This document shows positions 17,418 to 25,712 of a DNA stretch of 64,000 nt, one piece after another; within the stretch, counting starts at the first letter, position 1; each line of letters begins with the position of its first letter. This stretch comes from Rugosimonospora acidiphila. Its GTDB lineage: Bacteria; Actinomycetota; Actinomycetes; Mycobacteriales; Micromonosporaceae. A program made the position numbers and the translations under genes. The notes below the pieces were generated by a model. The model was not told where the DNA came from. It worked only from the letters and a program-made list of their open reading frames with translations, and did no database searches. Location of the stretch: contig NZ_BAABJQ010000030.1 of NCBI RefSeq assembly GCF_039543385.1, positions 46,695 through 110,694 of the forward strand. The letters are read 5' to 3'.

Positions 17418-18221
17418 GTGCGAAGCACGCGTCTGGTCACCCTTGCCATCGGCGTCGCCACGGCCACCGTCGCCGCGCTGGCCATGGCCGTTCCCGCGCA
17501 GGCGGCCACCGCCGTCCACTACGTCGCCCTCGGCGACTCCTACGCGTCCGGCCTCGGCTCTGGCAGCTACATCAGCTCCAGCGGCTCGTGCGACCGCAGC
17601 ACCAAGGCCTACTCGGCGTTGTGGGCGGCGGCCCACGCCCCCGCCTCCTACACCTCGGTCGCCTGCTCCGGGGCGACCACCGCCACCGTCATCAACTCCC
17701 AGCTGTCGGCGCTGAGTTCCAGCACCACGCTGGTGAGCGTCACGGTGGGCGGCAACGATGTCGGGTTCTCCAACATCATGAAGACCTGCGCGCTGCAGGG
17801 TACCGACGCGTGCGTCAGCGCCGTGCAGAGCGCGGAGAACTCCGCCCAGTCGACGCTGCCGGGCCTGCTCAACAACGTCTACAACGGGATCCGTTCGCAC
17901 GCGCCCAGCGCGCGCGTGGTGGTCCTGGACTACCCGGTCTTCTACCAGCTCGGCACGACCTGCATCGGGCTGAGCGCCACCTCCCACTCGAAGATCGACG
18001 AGGGCATCAACCTGCTCGACGGCATCCTGAGCACGGCCGCGTCCCAGCACGGCTTCACCTTCGGCGACGTGCGCTCGAAATTCGTCGGGCACCAGCTCTG
18101 CGCCAGCGGCACCAACTGGCTGCACTCCCTGAACATCCTCGACATCAGCGAGTCGTACCACCCGACCGCAGACGGCCAGTCCGGCGGCTTCCTGCCGGTG
18201 TTCACCTCCGCCGCCGGCTGA
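17418..18221 (+). CDS. Secreted SGNH/GDSL esterase-lipase
   Basis: 267 residues. Signal peptide VRSTRLVTLAIGVATATVAA ending near AQAA. Catalytic blocks are ALGDSYASG (nucleophile Ser, block I), VTVGGNDVGF (block III oxyanion Asn) and SYHPTADGQ (His, block V). The length matches the compact Streptomyces extracellular lipases of this fold. AGGAGG at 17408-17413 fixes the GTG start. A strong bidirectional terminator follows the gene. Confidence 0.93.
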   Translation: MRSTRLVTLAIGVATATVAALAMAVPAQAATAVHYVALGDSYASGLGSGSYISSSGSCDRSTKAYSALWAAAHAPASYTSVACSGATTATVINSQLSALSSSTTLVSVTVGGNDVGFSNIMKTCALQGTDACVSAVQSAENSAQSTLPGLLNNVYNGIRSHAPSARVVVLDYPVFYQLGTTCIGLSATSHSKIDEGINLLDGILSTAASQHGFTFGDVRSKFVGHQLCASGTNWLHSLNILDISESYHPTADGQSGGFLPVFTSAAG

Positions 18222-18256
18222 TCATCCCGCCGGCGCCGTCCGGCGTCCGCCCACTC

Positions 18257-18306
18257 AGATCATGGTGGCGATCCCACCCTCCGGGGGAGGTTCGCCACCA
18301 TGATCT
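18257..18306. terminator. Bidirectional intrinsic terminator-like hairpin
   Basis: Perfect 15-bp stem AGATCATGGTGGCGA (18257-18271) with its complement at 18292-18306. The loop itself can pair through CCCTCC/GGAGG. It sits between the convergent SGNH and TetR genes. It has no T-tract, as is usual at high GC. Confidence 0.8.
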
Positions 18307-18323
18307 CGAATGGACGGTCGGGG

Positions 18324-18992
18324 TCAGGCCTGTCCGGGTCCGATCAGCGGGCCGACCAGGTCGGCGACGGCGTGCACGAACGCGTCGTTGTCGACCGTCC
18401 CGTCCCAGGCGGTCTGCAGCATGAGCCCCTGGTAGATGGCGATGAGCACCCGGGCCAGGGCGTCGGGGTCGAGCGTGGCGGGCAGGCCGCCGTCGCGCTG
18501 CGTCGAACGGATCACCCTGGCCGCGAACTCCTGGAACCGCTCGACGCCGCCGAGCACCAGCGCGTCGATGGCGGGGGAGCGCAGCGCCTCGGCCCAGACC
18601 TGCACGCCCAGCCGCAGGTCGGCGGCGGACTCGGGCGCCCCGATCGCGCGCAGCATGTCGAGGTAGGCGGGCAACGCCGCCGCGGTGGCCCGCTCCGCCG
18701 GGTGTTTCCTCGCGGAGTCGCTGGTCGCGGAGTCGCTGGTCGCGGGGTTGTCGGTCGCTGAGTCGCCGGTCAGCAGCGCCGCGCGGTGCTCGTGCCACTG
18801 CCCGACGATCGCCGCTATCACCTCGTCCTTGCTCGCGAAGTAGCGGTACACCAGGCCGGCGCTGATCCCGGACTCACGGACGATGTCCTGCATCGAGGTG
18901 CGGTGGAACCCGTCGCGGGCGAAGCACGCCGCCGCCGCGTCCAGGATTTCGCGGCGGCGGGCCTGCCGGTGCGCGTCGCTGACCTTCGGCAC
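18324..18992 (-). CDS. TetR family transcriptional regulator
   Basis: 222 residues. N-terminal HTH ILDAAAACFARDGFHRTSM ... ISAGLVYRYFASKDEVI is textbook TetR, and the C-terminal domain binds an unknown ligand. The GTG start overlaps by one base the TAG of the upstream methyltransferase, so the two form one operon, with GGAGG just upstream. A perfect palindrome before the methyltransferase gene is its likely target, giving autoregulation. An Ala/Thr/Ser/Asp linker (about residues 75-95) is coded by an imperfect 15-bp repeat. Confidence 0.93.
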   Translation of the reverse strand: MPKVSDAHRQARRREILDAAAACFARDGFHRTSMQDIVRESGISAGLVYRYFASKDEVIAAIVGQWHEHRAALLTGDSATDNPATSDSATSDSARKHPAERATAAALPAYLDMLRAIGAPESAADLRLGVQVWAEALRSPAIDALVLGGVERFQEFAARVIRSTQRDGGLPATLDPDALARVLIAIYQGLMLQTAWDGTVDNDAFVHAVADLVGPLIGPGQA

Positions 18993-19894
18993 TATCGGAC
19001 CTCCGCCTCGGCGACGCGGTAGAACTCGGCGGTCGGCTCGTCGCGCCCCAGCGGGGCCAGGTACCGCACGGCGGCCTCGCGGGTGGACAGGTCCGACATC
19101 AGTACGAGCCCCCGGTGCGTCAGGTACCCGGGCAGTTCGTCGGGGTGGAAGCCGAACGTCCACGGCTCACCGGCGTCGCGTACCGAGTCGCGCCACCGCT
19201 CGAATCCGGCGAACCGTCCGGTGCCGTCCAGGGCGGCCCGGTCGACATAGGTGAAGATGATCCGGCTGCCGGGTCCGGTGGTGCCGGCCAGCAGGCGCAG
19301 CGTGGCGTCCACCGCCTCGGCGGTGAGGTAGTTGGTCACGCCCTCCCAGATCACCACCGTGCGCTGGGCGCTGGCGAAGCCCGCCCGTCGCAGCGCCGCT
19401 CCGAGGTCGTCGTGCAGCAGGTCGACCGGGACGAAGTGGACGTGCGACATCCTCCCCGCCGGCAGCCGACCGCGCAGCAGCCGCCGCTTGGCCGCCTGCG
19501 TCGCGGGGTGATCGACCTCGAAGACCGTGGTGGTGCTCGCCGCCGGTAGCCGGTACGCCCGGCTGTCGTACCCGGCGCCGAGCAGCAGGAGCTGGCACGA
19601 CCGGTCTGGGTCGCCAGCCGTGCCGGCCAGGGCCTCGGTCACGAGGTCGTCGATGAGCCGGGTGCGCACCACGGCGGAGGCGCGGGGGCCACCGTTCCAC
19701 CGCCCGTCGATGTACCGCTCCAGGCGCCGACCGAGCGGCGCGACGGCGGCCAGCCGGGCCACCAGCCGGTACTGCCCGGTCAGGAACGCCGCCGCGTACG
19801 GGTCGTCGAACAGCCGGTCGCCGCGCCGGCGCGACTCCAGGGCCCGGAACAGTGCCACGTGCTCGGCGGTGCGGCTCGCCCGATCGGCATCCAT
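18992..19894 (-). CDS. SAM-dependent methyltransferase, TIGR00027/LCM-like family
   Basis: 300 residues. SRTAEHVALFRALES and FDDPYAAAFL start the family pattern. LLLGAGYDSRAYRL is the SAM site, followed by FEVDHPATQAAKRRLL and VIWEGVTNYLTAEAVD. The family is abundant in mycobacteria and other actinomycetes, resembles leucine carboxyl methyltransferase, and mostly has unknown substrates. ATG 19894 is chosen because homologues start near this point and the operator ends 16 bases upstream. No good Shine-Dalgarno is visible. Confidence 0.9.
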   Translation of the reverse strand: MDADRASRTAEHVALFRALESRRRGDRLFDDPYAAAFLTGQYRLVARLAAVAPLGRRLERYIDGRWNGGPRASAVVRTRLIDDLVTEALAGTAGDPDRSCQLLLLGAGYDSRAYRLPAASTTTVFEVDHPATQAAKRRLLRGRLPAGRMSHVHFVPVDLLHDDLGAALRRAGFASAQRTVVIWEGVTNYLTAEAVDATLRLLAGTTGPGSRIIFTYVDRAALDGTGRFAGFERWRDSVRDAGEPWTFGFHPDELPGYLTHRGLVLMSDLSTREAAVRYLAPLGRDEPTAEFYRVAEAEVR

Positions 19895-19910
19895 GCCGCG
19901 AAGTTTAATG

Positions 19911-19924
19911 AATGAGCGCTCATT
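19911..19924. promoter_or_regulatory. TetR operator, perfect 14-bp palindrome
   Basis: AATGAGCGCTCATT is a perfect inverted repeat of the kind TetR repressors bind. It lies 17 bases upstream of the methyltransferase ATG and next to a CATTAAACT sequence that could be its -10 region. The downstream operon encodes the TetR protein, so autorepression is the natural reading. Confidence 0.8.
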
Positions 19925-20016
19925 TTCGATACCGGTGTCCGGGTCGGATCTGTGATCGGGGCGACAGGCCCGGGTCATACCGGAATGCCCGAGCCCCGGC
20001 CTAGGTTCTTCTGAAC

Positions 20017-20739
20017 ATGTCTGGACAGGTGCAGCCGGTGAAGCATCGGCACATAGCGGAGACGCTGGCTCGGGAGATCCGGGCGGGGTCTCCGGGCAAC
20101 GGCGCCAAGCTGCCGGGCGAGCACGCGCTGGCCGTCCGCTTCAAGGTCAGCCGTAACACCGTCCGGCAGGCGCTGGCCGAACTGGCCCGGCAGGGGATGA
20201 TCGCGACCGAGTCCGGCAAGGGGTCGTTCGTCGTGTTCGACGACCGGACGCTGGACCAGCGGCTCGGCTGGGCCCGCGCGCTGGCCGGGCAGGGCGTCAC
20301 CACCGATACCAGGATCGTGCGGATGGAGCTGGTCCGCGACCCGGGACTGGCCGACTCACTCGGCGTCGAGGACGACGAGTTCCTGGCCGTGGACCGGGTG
20401 CGCGCGATCGCCGGCGGCCCGGCCATCTCGCTGGAGTGCGCCCGGGTGCCCGCCGTCGGCCGGCTGCGCGAGGCGCCCGACGACGGCCTGGTCGCGGACT
20501 CGCTGACCGCCACCCTGCACGCCGCCGGGCGGTACGCCGACCACGGCGAGGAGCGCATCGACATCGTCGCGCTCGACGAGCGCCAGGCGGCACTGCTGGG
20601 CCGGCAGCCCGGAGACACGTTCCTGCACACACTGCGGATCAGCCGAACCCTCGGTGGGGAGTTGGTCGAACACACCGACAGCCTGCTCGACCCCGCCAGG
20701 TTCCAGATCCGGCTTCAATTCGGGGAGCGACACCAATGA
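20017..20739 (+). CDS. GntR family regulator, HutC/UTRA type
   Basis: 240 residues. Winged HTH in residues 10-75 (LPGEHALAVRFKVSRNTVRQ, GKGSFV) and a UTRA ligand domain from about 85 on. It probably senses a small nucleoside- or sugar-like ligand and controls its own operon. An inverted repeat GTTC-N4-GAAC lies directly before the start and a TAGGTT hexamer just upstream may be the -10 box. The stop overlaps the next start (ATGA). It corresponds in position and type to YegW of E. coli. Confidence 0.93.
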   Translation: MSGQVQPVKHRHIAETLAREIRAGSPGNGAKLPGEHALAVRFKVSRNTVRQALAELARQGMIATESGKGSFVVFDDRTLDQRLGWARALAGQGVTTDTRIVRMELVRDPGLADSLGVEDDEFLAVDRVRAIAGGPAISLECARVPAVGRLREAPDDGLVADSLTATLHAAGRYADHGEERIDIVALDERQAALLGRQPGDTFLHTLRISRTLGGELVEHTDSLLDPARFQIRLQFGERHQ

Positions 20740-21761
20740 ACGACATGGATACCCGGGCCAGGGGAGCCCTCTATGGGCTGGCCATCGGCGACGCGCTGGG
20801 CATGCCTACCCAGTCCCTGTCCCGGGAGCGGATAGTGGCCCGCTACGGTGCCCGCCTGACGGGGTTCGCCCCGGGCGAGGCGGACCAGCCGATCGCGCCG
20901 AACATGCGGGCCGGCTCGGTCACCGACGACACCGAACAGGCGGTCCTGGTCGGCCGGCTGCTGGTCGACGGCGGCGGGCACATCGCGCCCACGCACCTGG
21001 CCAGCGAGCTGCTGGCCTGGGAGAAGGCCATGGCCGCCCGCGGCTCGCTCGACCTGCTCGGCCCCTCCACCAAGCGGGCGGTCGCGGCGGTCGCCGCGGG
21101 GGTACCCGTGGCGGAGACCGGCCGGTACGGCGACACGAACGGCGCGGCGATGCGCGTGGCGCCGGTGGGCATCGCGGTGCCGGGGGAGGACCTGCCGGCC
21201 CTCGTGGACCGGGTGGTGGAGGCCAGCGCGGTCAGCCACAACACCGGCGTCGCGCTGGCCGCCGCCTCGGCCGTGGCCGCCGCGGTCAGCGCCGGGTTGG
21301 AGGGGGCCACCGTCGAGCTGGCCACCCGGCACGCGATCGACGCGGCCCGGCTCGGTGCGCGGCGTGGCTACTGGATCGCGGGCGCCGACATCGCCACCCG
21401 CATCGCCTGGGCCACCGCCCTGGTCGGCGGGCTGCCCGCCGACGTCGCCGCCGAGCGCATCTACCAACTGGTGGGTACCAGCGTGCACAGCACCGAATCG
21501 GTGCCCGCCGCGTTCGCCGTGCTGTCCGTGTACCCCGACGACCCGTGGCAGGCCGTCCTGCTCGCCGCCTCGCTCGGCGGCGACTGCGACACCATCGCCG
21601 CGATGGCCGGCGCGATCGCCGGAGCCGTACACGGAATCCAAGGCTTTCCCACCGCCGCGGTCGACACCGTCCGCGACATCAACCAGCTGGACCTCGACCG
21701 GCTCGCCGGGCAGCTCCTGGAGCTGCGAGGACAGGCACAGCTAAACACGACGAAAGTGTGA
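20736..21761 (+). CDS. ADP-ribosylglycohydrolase family protein (DraG/YegU-like)
   Basis: 341 residues. Metal-binding motifs are GSVTDDTEQAVL (TDDT, residues about 65-70) and LGGDCDTIAAMAGAI (DCDT near residue 290), the two halves of the dinuclear Mg site. Members hydrolyse N- or O-glycosidic ADP-ribose bonds or related ribosides. The operon context (permease, sugar kinase, GntR) suggests a small imported riboside rather than a protein substrate. GGGGAG at 20722 serves as Shine-Dalgarno. Most similar in context to yegU. Confidence 0.92.
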   Translation: MNDMDTRARGALYGLAIGDALGMPTQSLSRERIVARYGARLTGFAPGEADQPIAPNMRAGSVTDDTEQAVLVGRLLVDGGGHIAPTHLASELLAWEKAMAARGSLDLLGPSTKRAVAAVAAGVPVAETGRYGDTNGAAMRVAPVGIAVPGEDLPALVDRVVEASAVSHNTGVALAAASAVAAAVSAGLEGATVELATRHAIDAARLGARRGYWIAGADIATRIAWATALVGGLPADVAAERIYQLVGTSVHSTESVPAAFAVLSVYPDDPWQAVLLAASLGGDCDTIAAMAGAIAGAVHGIQGFPTAAVDTVRDINQLDLDRLAGQLLELRGQAQLNTTKV

Positions 21762-21766
21762 GTGTC

Positions 21767-23275
21767 ATGGCACAACAGGAGAACCGATTCGGTGCCGTGG
21801 AGACCCGCGGCATCGAGCCGGTACCCGATGGCCAGCGCACCGGTAGCTCCCGGCAGCTGTTCTGGGTGTGGTTCGCGGCCAACATTTCCATCCTCGGACT
21901 GCCGCTGGGCGCGACCCTGGTCGCCCTGCGCAGCCTGAACCTCTGGCAGGCGCTGATCGTCGGTGCGATCGGCTCGTTCGGATCGTTCGCCCTGGTCGGT
22001 CTCATCAGTGTGGCCGGCAAGCGGGGCGGGGCGCCGAGCATGACCCTGTCCAGGGCTCCGTTCGGACCGCACGGCAACAAGGGCCCGACCCTGGTGTCCT
22101 GGCTCTCCCGAGTGGGCTGGGAGACGGTGAACACCACCACCGCGGCGTTCGCGCTGCTCGCCCTGCTGGACATCGCGTTCGGCTGGCACTCCACGACGGT
22201 GCTCACGGTGATCTCCATCCTGGTGTTCGTGGCCGCGACCCTGGCCGTGTCCGGGCTCGGACACGCCACCCTGCTGGTCATCCAGAAGTACGCCACGTGG
22301 GCATTCGGCGCGCTGAACATCGTGGTCGCCGGATTCCTGATCGACCGGGTCAACTGGCACGCGGTCGCGCACGCGCCCGCGGCACCGGTCTCGGCCATCA
22401 TCGTGGGTATCGGCACCATCGCCGCCGGTACCGGTATCGGTTGGGCGAACGCCGGCGCCGACATGGCCCGGTACCAGCCCCGCCGCGCCAAGGGGGCGCA
22501 CCTGGTGGCCTCGGCGGCGGCCGGCGCCGGCATCCCGCTGGTGCTGCTGATCACGCTCGGCGGACTGCTGTCCTTCGGCGACAACAGCATCGCCGTGGCC
22601 TCCGACCCGGTGGCCGCGATCCAGCAGATGCTGCCGGCCTGGATGGCCATTCCCTACCTGATCGCCGCGTTCGGCGGTCTGCTGCTGTCCAACAACCTGT
22701 CGGTGTACTCCGCCGGGTTGACCCTGATCACGCTGGGCGTGCGGCTGCGCCGGACCCTGGCGGTCGGCCTCGACGTGATCCTCACCCTGGCCGGCGCGAT
22801 CTACCTCATGCTGATCGCGAAGAACTTCTACGGCCCGTTCATCACCTTCATCTCACTGCTCGCGGTGCCGATCACGGCCTGGGTGGCGGTGTTCCTGATC
22901 GACATGATCTGGCGCAAGGAGTACGACGCGGAGGGCCTGATGAACACCCACCGCGGCGGCCGGTACTGGCACCACGGCGGCATCGGCTGGCCGGCGTTCA
23001 TCGGCTGGCTCGCCGGCATCGGCGTGGGCCTGCTGTTCACGGTGGCCGAGACGTCCGCCACGGACGTCTGGTTCGCCGGGCCGCTGGCCGACAGCTGGTT
23101 CGGGCGCAACGGCCTGGGCTGGGTGGTCGCGTTCGTGGTCGCCGGTGTGATCTACCTGCCGTTCGCGGCGCTCGCGCACCGGCGGGCACACCCCGACGGC
23201 CGGTCCGCGTCGGCACCGGCCGGGCCCTCGGGACCGGTCAGCCCGGCCGAGCCGGTGGGGGTGGCCCGGTCATGA
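21767..23275 (+). CDS. NCS1-family nucleobase/nucleoside cation symporter
   Basis: 502 residues with about 12 membrane segments. SRAPFGPHGNKGP, WLSRVGWETVNTT and NNLSVYSAGLTL match the purine-cytosine permease (NCS1) family. It presumably imports the substrate of the hydrolase and kinase. ATG 21767 is taken. GTG 21758, in frame and overlapping the upstream stop as GTGA, is a good alternative adding three residues. In E. coli yegTUV the transporter at this point is an MFS nucleoside permease, so the family has been swapped here. Confidence 0.9.
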   Translation: MAQQENRFGAVETRGIEPVPDGQRTGSSRQLFWVWFAANISILGLPLGATLVALRSLNLWQALIVGAIGSFGSFALVGLISVAGKRGGAPSMTLSRAPFGPHGNKGPTLVSWLSRVGWETVNTTTAAFALLALLDIAFGWHSTTVLTVISILVFVAATLAVSGLGHATLLVIQKYATWAFGALNIVVAGFLIDRVNWHAVAHAPAAPVSAIIVGIGTIAAGTGIGWANAGADMARYQPRRAKGAHLVASAAAGAGIPLVLLITLGGLLSFGDNSIAVASDPVAAIQQMLPAWMAIPYLIAAFGGLLLSNNLSVYSAGLTLITLGVRLRRTLAVGLDVILTLAGAIYLMLIAKNFYGPFITFISLLAVPITAWVAVFLIDMIWRKEYDAEGLMNTHRGGRYWHHGGIGWPAFIGWLAGIGVGLLFTVAETSATDVWFAGPLADSWFGRNGLGWVVAFVVAGVIYLPFAALAHRRAHPDGRSASAPAGPSGPVSPAEPVGVARS

Positions 23276-24207
23276 TCGAGCGCCTGGTACACGTCGGGAA
23301 CGTCGTCATCGACCTGGTGATGAACGTGCCCTCGCTGCCGGTACGCGGTGGCGACATGCTGGCCCGCTCGTCGCAGGTGACGGCGGGCGGCGGGTACAAC
23401 GTGATGACCGCCGCCAGGCGCCAGGGGCTGCCGGTGACGTACGCGGGAGCGCACGGCACCGGCCCCTTCGGGGACCTGGCGCGGCGGCAGCTGAGTGAGG
23501 CCGGGATCGACCTCGCGCAGCCGGCCGAGCCCGACGTGGACACCGGGTTCGATGTGGCCCTCGTCGACGCCCAGGGGGAGCGGACGTTCGCGACCAGCCT
23601 GGGCGCCGAGGCGCGGTTGACCCGGCGGCACCTCGACGCGGTACGGGTGGGCCCGACCGATGCGGTCTACGTGTCCGGTTACGGGCTGGTGTACCCGTCC
23701 AACGGGCCGGCCATCGCCGGCTGGCTGGCCGGGCTGCCCGGGGAGGCGGTGGTGATCACCGACCCTGGGCCGCTGGTGGCGGACATCCCCCAGGCGGTGC
23801 GCGACGCCGTGTTGGCGCGCACCGACTGGTGGAGCGCGAACCTGCGCGAGGCGCAGTCGCTGACCGGCGAGTCCGACCCGGTACGGGCGGCCGAGGCGCT
23901 GTACGAGCGGATTGGCCGGGCCGGCGTGCTGGTGCGTACCGGGCCGGACGGCGCCATACTGCGGGAACGGGGCCGACCGGCGGTGGTGGTGCCCGGCTTC
24001 GCGGTGTCGCAGCTCGACGCCAACGGTGCCGGGGACGCGCACGTGGGCGCGTTCCTCGCCGGGCTGGCCCACGGCCGCAGCCCGGTCGAGGCGGTACGGC
24101 GGGCCAACGCGGCGGCCGCGATCGCGGTCACCCGCTCGGGACCGGCCACCGCGCCGACGGCCGGGGAGACGGATGCGTTCCTGGCCGACGCGCTGGCCGC
24201 ACGCTGA
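23272..24207 (+). CDS. PfkB/ribokinase family sugar kinase (YegV-like)
   Basis: 311 residues. VHVGNVVIDLVMNVPSLPVR begins the fold, with GGGYNVMTAARRQG for sugar binding and LDANGAGDAHVGAFLAGLA as the anion-hole/catalytic motif with its Asp. It phosphorylates a sugar or nucleoside, probably the product of the upstream glycohydrolase. ATG overlaps the permease stop (ATGA). Last gene of the operon, followed by 15-bp repeats and a strong terminator. Confidence 0.93.
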   Translation: MIERLVHVGNVVIDLVMNVPSLPVRGGDMLARSSQVTAGGGYNVMTAARRQGLPVTYAGAHGTGPFGDLARRQLSEAGIDLAQPAEPDVDTGFDVALVDAQGERTFATSLGAEARLTRRHLDAVRVGPTDAVYVSGYGLVYPSNGPAIAGWLAGLPGEAVVITDPGPLVADIPQAVRDAVLARTDWWSANLREAQSLTGESDPVRAAEALYERIGRAGVLVRTGPDGAILRERGRPAVVVPGFAVSQLDANGAGDAHVGAFLAGLAHGRSPVEAVRRANAAAAIAVTRSGPATAPTAGETDAFLADALAAR

Positions 24208-24239
24208 CCGATCGCCCGCGCTCCAACGCAGCCCCGACG

Positions 24240-24284
24240 GTTCGCCTGAAGAGAGTTAGCCCGAAGCGAGTTCGCCCGAAGGAA
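24240..24284 (+). repeat. 15-bp x 3 tandem repeat after kinase stop
   Basis: Three imperfect head-to-tail copies of GTTCGCCYGAAGNNA, beginning 33 bases after the stop codon and ending just before the terminator hairpin. Confidence 0.85.
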
Positions 24285-24291
24285 GAAGAGC

Positions 24292-24328
24292 AATCGCCGG
24301 GCCCGACGCATGGTCGGGCCCGGCGATT
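24292..24328 (+). terminator. Intrinsic terminator-like hairpin of kinase operon
   Basis: Perfect 16-bp stem AATCGCCGGGCCCGAC (24292-24307) with its complement at 24313-24328 and loop GCATG. Stable GC-rich stem, weak T-tract. It closes the GntR-to-kinase operon. The rest of the gap to 24489 shows only G-rich GGTCGGTCCGG-type repeats. Confidence 0.88.
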
Positions 24329-24489
24329 TCGCGTCCGTTCCGGGGTTTCTCGTGCGGCTTGGCGGAGCCGGCGGGGTGGGGTGGGGCCGGTCGGTCCGGG
24401 TGGGATTCGGTCGGTCCGGGCGGGCCTGGGTGGTCTGGTGGGCTCGGCCGATCTGGCCGGCTCGCTCGCGGCAGCCGAGCCCGGCGGGC

Positions 24490-25401
24490 TCAGCGAGGCC
24501 GGTGGGTCGGCGGCTGGTTGTGCCGGGCGAGCGGATCGAACAGCGACCCGCTCGCGCCCGACGTGGGCCGCTGGGTGGGGAAGATGACGTGGTCGCGCCG
24601 GTCGGGCAGCGACCCGGCGAACCCCGCGCCGTCCCGCCCAGGGGTCGTGGGGGGCGCGGGCGGCCGCTCGTCGTTCGCGGGCTCGATGAGCAGGGCGTAC
24701 GCGAGCACGATGCTGCCCAGCAGGACGAAGACCAGGATCGGCGGCACGAAGTCGAGCGCGCTGATGCCGTGCAGCGCCTTCGGCGTCGTGAGCAGGTGCA
24801 CCTGCATCGCGGACATCCCGGTGTAGTGCATGCCGGTCACCGCCACGCCCATGATGGCGGCCGCGACGGCGATCCACCGGGCACGGCTCAGAGTGACGGT
24901 GAACCAGAGCGCGACGGTGGCCGCGACGACCGCGATCACCACGGACAGCACGACCCTGACCACGTTGTAGTGCACGGTCGCGTCCATGCGCATGCCGGCG
25001 ACGCCGGTGTAGTGCATCCCGGCCACGCTGGTGCCGGTGAGCGCCCCCGCGGCGATCACCCGCACGGCGCCGGGACGGTCGCCGTAGCCGACGATGAACA
25101 GGCCGACGCCGACGGCCAGCACCGCGAGCAGGAAGCTGGCGGCGGTGATGCTGACATCGAACCTGATCTCGCTGCCCGGGACCTGCACGCCGATGATGGC
25201 CATGAAGTGCATGACCCAGATGCCGGTGCCACCGATGGCGAAGGCACCCATGACCAACCAGCGACCGCGGGAGCCCTTGGAACTCCGACGGGCACGGGCG
25301 GTGGCGATCAAGCCGACCAGACAGCCGAGATAGGAGAACGCATACGCCAGAATCAGTGTCAGCGGGGTAGCGATGGATATCAACGTTTTCACACCGTTCA
25401 C
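24490..25401 (-). CDS. MHYT-domain integral membrane sensor
   Basis: 303 residues, about seven membrane helices. The family's three signature repeats are visible as WVMHFMAI, AGMHYTGVAGM and TGMHYTGMSAM, thought to bind copper and to sense oxygen, CO or NO. No GGDEF/EAL or kinase domain is attached; the C-terminus is a 65-residue Pro/Arg-rich cytosolic tail, so output must be through a partner. The GTG at 25401 has GAGG nine bases upstream; a GTG at 25422 would add seven residues. The GGDEF-EAL protein at 57084 is far away and no link is implied. Confidence 0.9.
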   Translation of the reverse strand: MNGVKTLISIATPLTLILAYAFSYLGCLVGLIATARARRSSKGSRGRWLVMGAFAIGGTGIWVMHFMAIIGVQVPGSEIRFDVSITAASFLLAVLAVGVGLFIVGYGDRPGAVRVIAAGALTGTSVAGMHYTGVAGMRMDATVHYNVVRVVLSVVIAVVAATVALWFTVTLSRARWIAVAAAIMGVAVTGMHYTGMSAMQVHLLTTPKALHGISALDFVPPILVFVLLGSIVLAYALLIEPANDERPPAPPTTPGRDGAGFAGSLPDRRDHVIFPTQRPTSGASGSLFDPLARHNQPPTHRPR

Positions 25402-25712
25402 GCGTGGGAGCCTCGGTGGCACCCTAGATCAACGCCACCATCGCATGGTGGCCTGGGCTTGGTTCCCGATCAAGAGCACTTCCGGTCGGCTCTGACGCCC
25501 TCCCGGCCACCCCGATCGGTCCACCCAACCGTTGCGCCTGATACGTTCGATGCCGCTCACGCGCCAGACGGTCAAATACGGCGTACGGCGCGAATCCCAT
25601 GAGACAGCCGGCCGCTGCCCCCACAGCCCGGAAAGAGCATTATTCATCGCTGCTCGATCCACCGGCGCTCGGCCCTGTTCGGGACGGGGCAGCCCGTGTG
25701 ACGATGTGCGCC
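25402..25712. promoter_or_regulatory. Divergent promoter region with palindrome
   Basis: Gap between the leftward MHYT gene and the rightward amidase gene. The inverted repeat GCCACCATCGCATGGTGGC (25434-25452, 8-bp arms) lies 33 bases upstream of the MHYT start and could be an operator. I see no coding potential with a ribosome-binding site and no clear promoter hexamers. Confidence 0.45.
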
